NCBI RefSeq assembly: GCF_001261715.1
Contig: NZ_CVRU01000004.1
Coordinates: forward strand, 1-38,037
Source of the DNA: Dysgonomonas sp. HGC4
GTDB lineage: Bacteria; Bacteroidota; Bacteroidia; Bacteroidales; Dysgonomonadaceae
Length of the DNA: 38,037 bases
Direction: 5' to 3'
The notes under the pieces are model-generated. The model was not told the origin of the DNA, searched no databases, and saw nothing but the letters and a program-made list of their open reading frames with translations. Shown one piece after another: positions 35,505 through 38,037 of this stretch. Each line of letters begins with the position of its first letter. Within the stretch, counting starts at the first letter, position 1. The position numbers and the translations under genes were made by a program.

Positions 35505-36161
35505 ATGAAAGTAATAAACTTGTCTGAACAAAACTCGATTCTAAATCGTTTTGTCAGCGAAATTCGAGATGTAAACATCCAACAAGACAGTATGCGTTTT
35601 CGCCGCAACCTAGAGCGTATCGGAGAAATCATTGCTTACGAAATAAGTAAAAACCTGTCTTATGAGACTCTAGAGGTACAAACCCCTCTGGGTAGTGCTC
35701 CGGCTAATTTATATCAAGATAAAATTGTATTGGGTACAATTTTACGTGCCGGACTAGGTTTTCATCACGGATTCCTTAATTATTTCGATAATGCAGAAAA
35801 CTCTTTCGTTTCGGCATATCGTAAATATCGCGAAAATCACGAAAGCTTTCATGTTAGCATAGAATATATTGCTTCTCCTCGTTTGGATGGTAAGGTGCTT
35901 ATACTTACCGATCCGATGCTTGCAACAGGTGGAAGCATGGAACTATCATATCATGCACTTCTTACTAAAGGTTCGCCTAAACATGTACATATAGCAACAG
36001 TTATTGCCAGCCAAGAGGCAATTGATTATTGCAAAGAAAAATTTCCGGATGCAACTACAACTATTTGGGCAGCCGATATCGATCCGTTGCTTAACGAGCA
36101 GGCATACATCGTTCCAGGATTGGGAGATGCAGGAGATTTAGCTTACGGTCAGAAAGATTAA
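35505..36161 (+). CDS. upp: Uracil phosphoribosyltransferase
   Basis: This salvage enzyme makes UMP from uracil and PRPP. The PRPP-binding loop LILTDPMLATGGSM is at about 132–145, and the uracil-binding IVPGLGDAGDLAYG lies at the C-terminus; both are intact. The 218-residue length and the start LSEQNSILNRFVSEIRD fit Bacteroidetes Upp. It has its own promoter. Repeat copy J lies between it and tcdA. Confidence 0.97.
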   Translation: MKVINLSEQNSILNRFVSEIRDVNIQQDSMRFRRNLERIGEIIAYEISKNLSYETLEVQTPLGSAPANLYQDKIVLGTILRAGLGFHHGFLNYFDNAENSFVSAYRKYRENHESFHVSIEYIASPRLDGKVLILTDPMLATGGSMELSYHALLTKGSPKHVHIATVIASQEAIDYCKEKFPDATTTIWAADIDPLLNEQAYIVPGLGDAGDLAYGQKD

Positions 36162-36201
36162 ACTATCAAAAGAAAAATCACTTTCCATCTTTACTACAAT
36201 T

Positions 36202-36216
36202 AAGGTCTCCAGACCT
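36202..36216 (+). repeat. Dispersed repeat palindrome, copy J
   Basis: AAGGTCT-CC-AGACCT is perfect apart from the two-base centre. It lies 35 bases before the tcdA ATG. A tail is not clear on either side. Confidence 0.65.
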
Positions 36217-36251
36217 ATTTGTTATCAATTATATATACGTAAACTCTAAAA

Positions 36252-37064
36252 ATGGGTATAGAAAAAGGAATATTCAAGCGAACTGAACTCTTATTGGGTG
36301 ATACGCTTATGGATAAAATAGCTTCGCAACGAATTATCATATTCGGTGTAGGAGGCGTTGGCAGTTGGTGTGCCGAAAGCTTGGTACGCTCAGGCATTAG
36401 AAATATAACTATTGTTGATTCTGATCGTGTTTGTATTACCAATATAAACAGACAACTCCTTGCTACTACCAAAACAGTAGGTCAGGTAAAAGTGGATGTT
36501 TTAAAAGAGCGTTTACTAGAGATAAATCCAAAAGCCGAGATTAATGCTCTTCAACAAATATACAGCCCTGAAACTTCAGAATCGTTCCATCTTGAGGAGT
36601 ATGATTATATCATTGATGCAATAGATAGTCTCACCAATAAAATGGACTTGATCCGTACTGCTACAAAAACCAAAGCGGTACTATTATCATCAATGGGGGC
36701 TGCTCTGAAAATGGATCCTACTAAAATAAAGGTAGCTGAGTTTTGGCAAGTAAAAGGATGTCCTTTGGCAGCAGCTCTACGCCGTAAATTCAAAAAAAGC
36801 GAAAAGCCATCTCGTAAATTCCTTTGCGTATATAGCGAAGAGGTTTTGGAGAACAGAGGTGCAAACGAATCTTGCGGAACAGAGAAATGTTTATGCCCAA
36901 AATCAAAGATGGCTCCGGGAAATCCCGATTTAGCTAACCACGAATGGTGCAGTACCAAAGCTCAAATAAATGGAACTTTAGCACATGCTACTGCCATATT
37001 CGGATTTACTTTGGCAGGATTAGTTATACAAAATATTTGTAAAGAGGAGAAAGTGCCTGCCTGA
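36252..37064 (+). CDS. tcdA: tRNA threonylcarbamoyladenosine dehydratase TcdA
   Basis: This ThiF/E1-like enzyme converts t6A to cyclic ct6A at position 37 of ANN-decoding tRNAs, in an ATP-dependent step. The ATP-binding Rossmann motif is GVGGVG (32–37) in IIIFGVGGVGSWCAESL, followed by VDSDRVCITNINRQLLA, which is typical for TcdA/MoeB-like proteins. NLRMD-type TNKMDLI and the C-terminal Cys-rich CGTEKCLCPK plus EWCSTKAQINGTLAHA complete the family signature. The length (270) is right for TcdA rather than MoeB/ThiF, and no molybdopterin or thiamine genes lie near it. Confidence 0.93.
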   Translation: MGIEKGIFKRTELLLGDTLMDKIASQRIIIFGVGGVGSWCAESLVRSGIRNITIVDSDRVCITNINRQLLATTKTVGQVKVDVLKERLLEINPKAEINALQQIYSPETSESFHLEEYDYIIDAIDSLTNKMDLIRTATKTKAVLLSSMGAALKMDPTKIKVAEFWQVKGCPLAAALRRKFKKSEKPSRKFLCVYSEEVLENRGANESCGTEKCLCPKSKMAPGNPDLANHEWCSTKAQINGTLAHATAIFGFTLAGLVIQNICKEEKVPA

Positions 37065-37097
37065 TATAAAACGTCAGCATAATACTTAGATATAGAG

Positions 37098-37134
37098 AAA
37101 ACCCCAGTGGACATCAATCCACCGGGGTTTTATT
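37098..37134. terminator. Intrinsic terminator between tcdA and the DUF937-like gene
   Basis: ACCCC-a-GTGGA pairs with TCCAC-c-GGGGT around a 6-base loop (one mismatch), flanked by A and T runs. It lies between two convergent genes and may serve both. Confidence 0.85.
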
Positions 37135-37157
37135 TCGTATAATATTAAATAGTGTAT

Positions 37158-37826
37158 TTATAGAGCGGCCTTAAAAGAGAACCACTTCCACCAACTATTC
37201 TTTTTTTCTTTTACCGGAGTATTGCCATGCATAATCTCGTGATACACAGTATCACTCACAACCTTTGCGTCAGACGTGAGATTCTGTCCTAGCGTCAATA
37301 AAGAGGGTAAGCCTAACAACGAGGTTAAGCCAGAAGGAACATACCCTAAATAGAAGTTTCGCTCCGCATGCATCTGCCCTAACAGACCCGTTACTGTATA
37401 TTCTTTAGTGATTATCTTTCTTCCTAAATATATAGCGGAAACATACGCAATATTGAGCAGTATCTGTTCTACACAAGCCTTATCAACACCTAGCGTTTGA
37501 GCCAATAGAGAAACAAACTCCATTCGTTTTCCTCCGAAAGCTCCATTCTCCCAAGCTATTATAGCATTTACTGTCTTGGAATTAGTTTGGTCTTCTATTG
37601 AAAATATTTTTATTTCTTCATTATCATCGAAAGGAGATGCAAAACTAACCAGCATATCTTCCGATACAGAATTATCACCTCTTGATAGAAGAGCTCCAAA
37701 TATACCAGCAACAATAGAATCAGACAAACTCGTCAGGACAGCTTCATCTATCATAAATTGACGAGACGAGTCGGCTATAAATTCCGGCGTGATAATTTGT
37801 CTTATTTCTTTGAATAAAAGTTCCAT
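37158..37826 (-). CDS. DUF937-like protein of unknown function
   Basis: The frame is open to 37874, but the ATG at 37826 (MELLFKEIRQII) gives the likely start. The first 45 residues (KEIRQIITPEFIADSSRQFMIDEAVLTSLSDSIVAGIFGALLSRG) follow the helical pattern of DUF937. A second such unit (about 110–175, VSLLAQTLGVDKACVEQILLNIAYVSAIYL … TGLLGQMHAERNFYLGYVPSGLTSLLGLP) repeats it. No signal peptide or TM is visible and the end is basic and aromatic (KKNSWWKWFSFKAAL). DUF937 proteins have no established function; the family assignment is from pattern only. Confidence 0.68.
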   Translation of the reverse strand: MELLFKEIRQIITPEFIADSSRQFMIDEAVLTSLSDSIVAGIFGALLSRGDNSVSEDMLVSFASPFDDNEEIKIFSIEDQTNSKTVNAIIAWENGAFGGKRMEFVSLLAQTLGVDKACVEQILLNIAYVSAIYLGRKIITKEYTVTGLLGQMHAERNFYLGYVPSGLTSLLGLPSLLTLGQNLTSDAKVVSDTVYHEIMHGNTPVKEKKNSWWKWFSFKAAL

Positions 37827-37930
37827 AAATATCTCTTTGAGTTTACCAAGCACAATGTTATGAAATATTATCATGTAATTCTCATCTTCATTTGTGAATA
37901 ATGCATTTATTTTCTCAATTTGTGTTCAAG

Positions 37931-37944
37931 TGACACATTTGTCA
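37931..37944. promoter_or_regulatory. Short inverted repeat upstream of the DUF937-like gene
   Basis: TGACA-catt-TGTCA is a perfect 5-bp dyad with a 4-base centre, 105 bases before the ATG at 37826. It could be an operator, but a chance occurrence is quite possible. Confidence 0.25.
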
Positions 37945-38037
37945 TTTCACATATAAAACCAATTATATCAATTAGATATCTAACATTACATTAAAAAACA
38001 AACAAAAATAAAACTTAAATAAATCTAATCTTTTTCT

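Noticed and set aside
13141-36216. Interpreting the repeats as a CRISPR array
   Set aside because: Copies are kilobases apart, differ in orientation, and have no uniform spacers or cas genes.

Overview
The window reads as a low-GC chromosome segment of a Bacteroidales bacterium. I place it near Dysgonomonas/Dysgonomonadaceae, but the species cannot be fixed from sequence alone. The evidence is a SusC/SusD pair beside a Ser-type sulfatase, promoters of the Bacteroidetes TAnnTTTG type, a Bacteroidetes-style LptD and TamB, and the order DUF1599 – DoxX/MauE-like – tpiA – SPOR – folE, which matches the arrangement I recall from Bacteroides (BT_3927–BT_3931 region). The genes are almost all core or housekeeping. 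I see no prophage, transposase, integrase, CRISPR array or defence cassette.

Layout. 0.1–7.1 kb: a small polysaccharide-utilisation unit, with an exported sulfatase (+) convergent with susC-susD (-) around a shared bidirectional terminator. 7.4–8.7 kb: tRNA-Lys(CTT) with its own promoter and terminator, then an ECF sigma factor followed by a four-helix membrane protein. 8.8–12.7 kb: lptD and a glycosyltransferase-like gene (-), probably one operon. 13.2–19.2 kb: a (+) operon of Zn-ribbon methyltransferase, YfhO-type membrane protein, GT2 glycosyltransferase, an unknown membrane-anchored protein and queG. 19.2–19.8 kb: an orphan LuxR-type response regulator (-). 20.2–26.7 kb: ndk and an M23/LysM peptidase, then DUF1599, DoxX/MauE-like protein, tpiA, SPOR protein, folE and a small serine hydrolase (all +). 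26.7–33.6 kb: an ArsC/Spx-like protein, TamB, an ABC ATPase and pdxB, all (-). 34.0–37.8 kb: hemG/hemY-type protoporphyrinogen oxidase, upp and tcdA (+), convergent with a DUF937-like gene (-).

Functional themes: outer-membrane biogenesis and surface glycans (LptD, TamB, YfhO/GT2/methyltransferase, M23 peptidase, SPOR protein), cofactor and tRNA-modification enzymes (folE, pdxB, PPO, queG, tcdA), and nucleotide or central metabolism (ndk, upp, tpiA).

The most unusual feature is not a gene. About eleven copies of an intergenic repeat lie between 13.1 and 36.2 kb, all outside coding regions. Its hallmark is the palindrome AAGGTCT-N-AGACCTT. In the better copies this is followed by a second stem-loop (CTTTGG…CCAAAG) and a third AT-rich hairpin, giving a unit of about 70–80 bp. 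Copies occur in both orientations, often abut stop or start codons, and in several the stems are kept by paired base changes. I could not assign it to a named family.
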